The position numbers and the translations under genes are program-made. Below the pieces are notes generated by a model. The model made no database searches, had not been told where the DNA came from, and saw only the letters and a program-made list of their open reading frames with translations. 64,000 bases of DNA from Alistipes sp. (GTDB taxonomy: Bacteria; Bacteroidota; Bacteroidia; Bacteroidales; Rikenellaceae), in the NCBI GenBank assembly GCA_017483225.1, contig JAFULF010000007.1:50773-114772 (forward strand), given 5' to 3'. Below, in pieces: positions 63,321 to 64,000 of this stretch (within the stretch, counting starts at the first letter, position 1; each line of letters starts with the position of its first letter).

Positions 63321-64000
63321 ATGAATCAGGTAGATGTAAAGGTGTCGTTCTACCTCAAAAAGAGCGAAGCAGATGTCAAGGGAAATTGTCCCGTAATGGC
63401 AAGGTTGAATGTCGGCAAGTATTCAGAGGCGGCATTCAGTGTTAAGATGTCGGTACCACATACGATGTGGTACTCCGGTCGTGCTACGGGTAAGAGTGTC
63501 GCAGCACGCGAAATCAATCGTCAGTTAGACGAGATTAGAGCCTCGGCTCTACATATCTATCAAGAACAATCGGCAATACGAGAAGGAGTAACTGCCGAAG
63601 ATGTCAAGTGCCTGCTTTTGGGTATGGCTTCGGGGCAGCAGACCTTGATGAGTTATTTCCGCACCTTCATCAAGAACTTCGAGAAGCGTGTAGGTGTGAA
63701 CCGTGTCGCAGGTTCTCTTCGTGCTTACAAGTACGCCTATATGCATGTAGAGAAATTCCTCAATGAGAAATACAAATTGACCGATATTCCCTTTACGGCA
63801 TTGGATCGTTCGTTTATCGAGAAATATGATCTTCACTTACGAACAGACTGCCATTTGGCTCTTGGTACGATAGTCCATCTTACGACCTCTTTTAGAACCA
63901 TTATCAATGAAGCCGTAGCAGACGGTATTCTTACTTTCAATCCATTCTGGGGTTACGAGCCTGAACGCCCACAGCGTGAACAGAAGTATCTCACGGCAGA
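63321..64000 (+). CDS. Tyrosine-recombinase integrase, N-terminal part
   Basis: The frame is open from ATG (GGAAAGAGTT just before it) to the window edge, giving 226 residues. Residues 1-90 resemble the arm-binding domain of Bacteroidales integrases (VKVSFYLKKSE, NCPVMARLNVGKYSEAAFSVKM, LDEIRASALHIYQEQ). Residues 105-220 form the SAM-like core-binding domain (LMSYFRTFIKNFEKRVGV, LTTSFRTIINEAVADGILTFNPF). The catalytic domain with Arg and Tyr lies beyond the window. Codon use is AT-richer than in neighbours, suggesting the edge of an integrative or conjugative element. Confidence 0.88.
   Translation, partial: MNQVDVKVSFYLKKSEADVKGNCPVMARLNVGKYSEAAFSVKMSVPHTMWYSGRATGKSVAAREINRQLDEIRASALHIYQEQSAIREGVTAEDVKCLLLGMASGQQTLMSYFRTFIKNFEKRVGVNRVAGSLRAYKYAYMHVEKFLNEKYKLTDIPFTALDRSFIEKYDLHLRTDCHLALGTIVHLTTSFRTIINEAVADGILTFNPFWGYEPERPQREQKYLTA

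Overview
The window looks like chromosomal DNA of a Bacteroidales bacterium, most like Alistipes/Rikenellaceae. Evidence: genes lack strong Shine-Dalgarno sites; many intergenic gaps carry the Bacteroidetes -7 box TAnnTTTG, often with TTTG about 20 bp upstream; coding DNA is fairly GC-rich; families nearly restricted to Bacteroidetes occur (DUF4290, DUF4465, DUF4837, DUF4988); and zapA / 6S-like RNA / rny, the mre-rod cluster and thyA-folA are arranged as in that group. The genus is an inference. No tRNA, rRNA or CRISPR array was found.

Layout. 1-700: end of an acidic protein. 0.9-7.5 kb: tetR, tolC-like, adaptor, RND pump and a small PII-like protein. 7.6-10.6 kb: sodium symporter overlapping a flavoprotein. 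10.7-14.6 kb: gdhA, a two-component pair and surE on the minus strand. 14.8-17.7 kb: coiled-coil protein, zapA, 6S-like RNA, a triplicated hairpin repeat and rny. 18-20.2 kb: glf and a DUF4837 lipoprotein. 20.6-24 kb: a large surface lipoprotein with a peptidase M64 domain. 24.2-28.5 kb: pflB, pflA, a polysaccharide deacetylase and ubiX. 28.6-31.5 kb: rpoN and asnS. 31.7-36.4 kb: a degenerate GH2-like protein, rlmH, birA, gcvH, mdh and greA. 37-42.7 kb: a second RND pump. 42.8-47.8 kb: ileS, a DksA-like protein and a DUF4465 lipoprotein. 47.8-53.6 kb: mreB-mreC-mreD-mrdA-rodA. 53.8-59.2 kb: pgi, then DUF4290, a thioredoxin-fold lipoprotein, lpxH, thyA and folA. 59.4-62.9 kb: an NtrC-like activator and two FKBP lipoproteins. 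63.3 kb to the end: the start of a tyrosine integrase, probably the edge of an integrated element.

How the genes fit together. Most are housekeeping: cell shape and division, anaerobic carbon metabolism, folate/dTMP supply, and translation. The accessory content is the two efflux pumps, the M64 lipoprotein and the element at the right edge.

The most unusual signal is non-coding. Six copies of a hairpin share a fixed apex (TCACATAC, 5 nt, GTATGCTCC) but have different, compensated stems. All six read in the direction of the upstream transcript. Three are tandem copies between the 6S-like RNA and rny; the other three stand directly after rny, greA and the NtrC-like gene. Each dispersed copy is followed within about 20-100 bp by a second module: a large inverted repeat made of TTAAGGG-type units. 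In all three, one strand has at least four GGG runs with 6-7 nt loops, which fits a G-quadruplex motif. I know of no name for this composite element.
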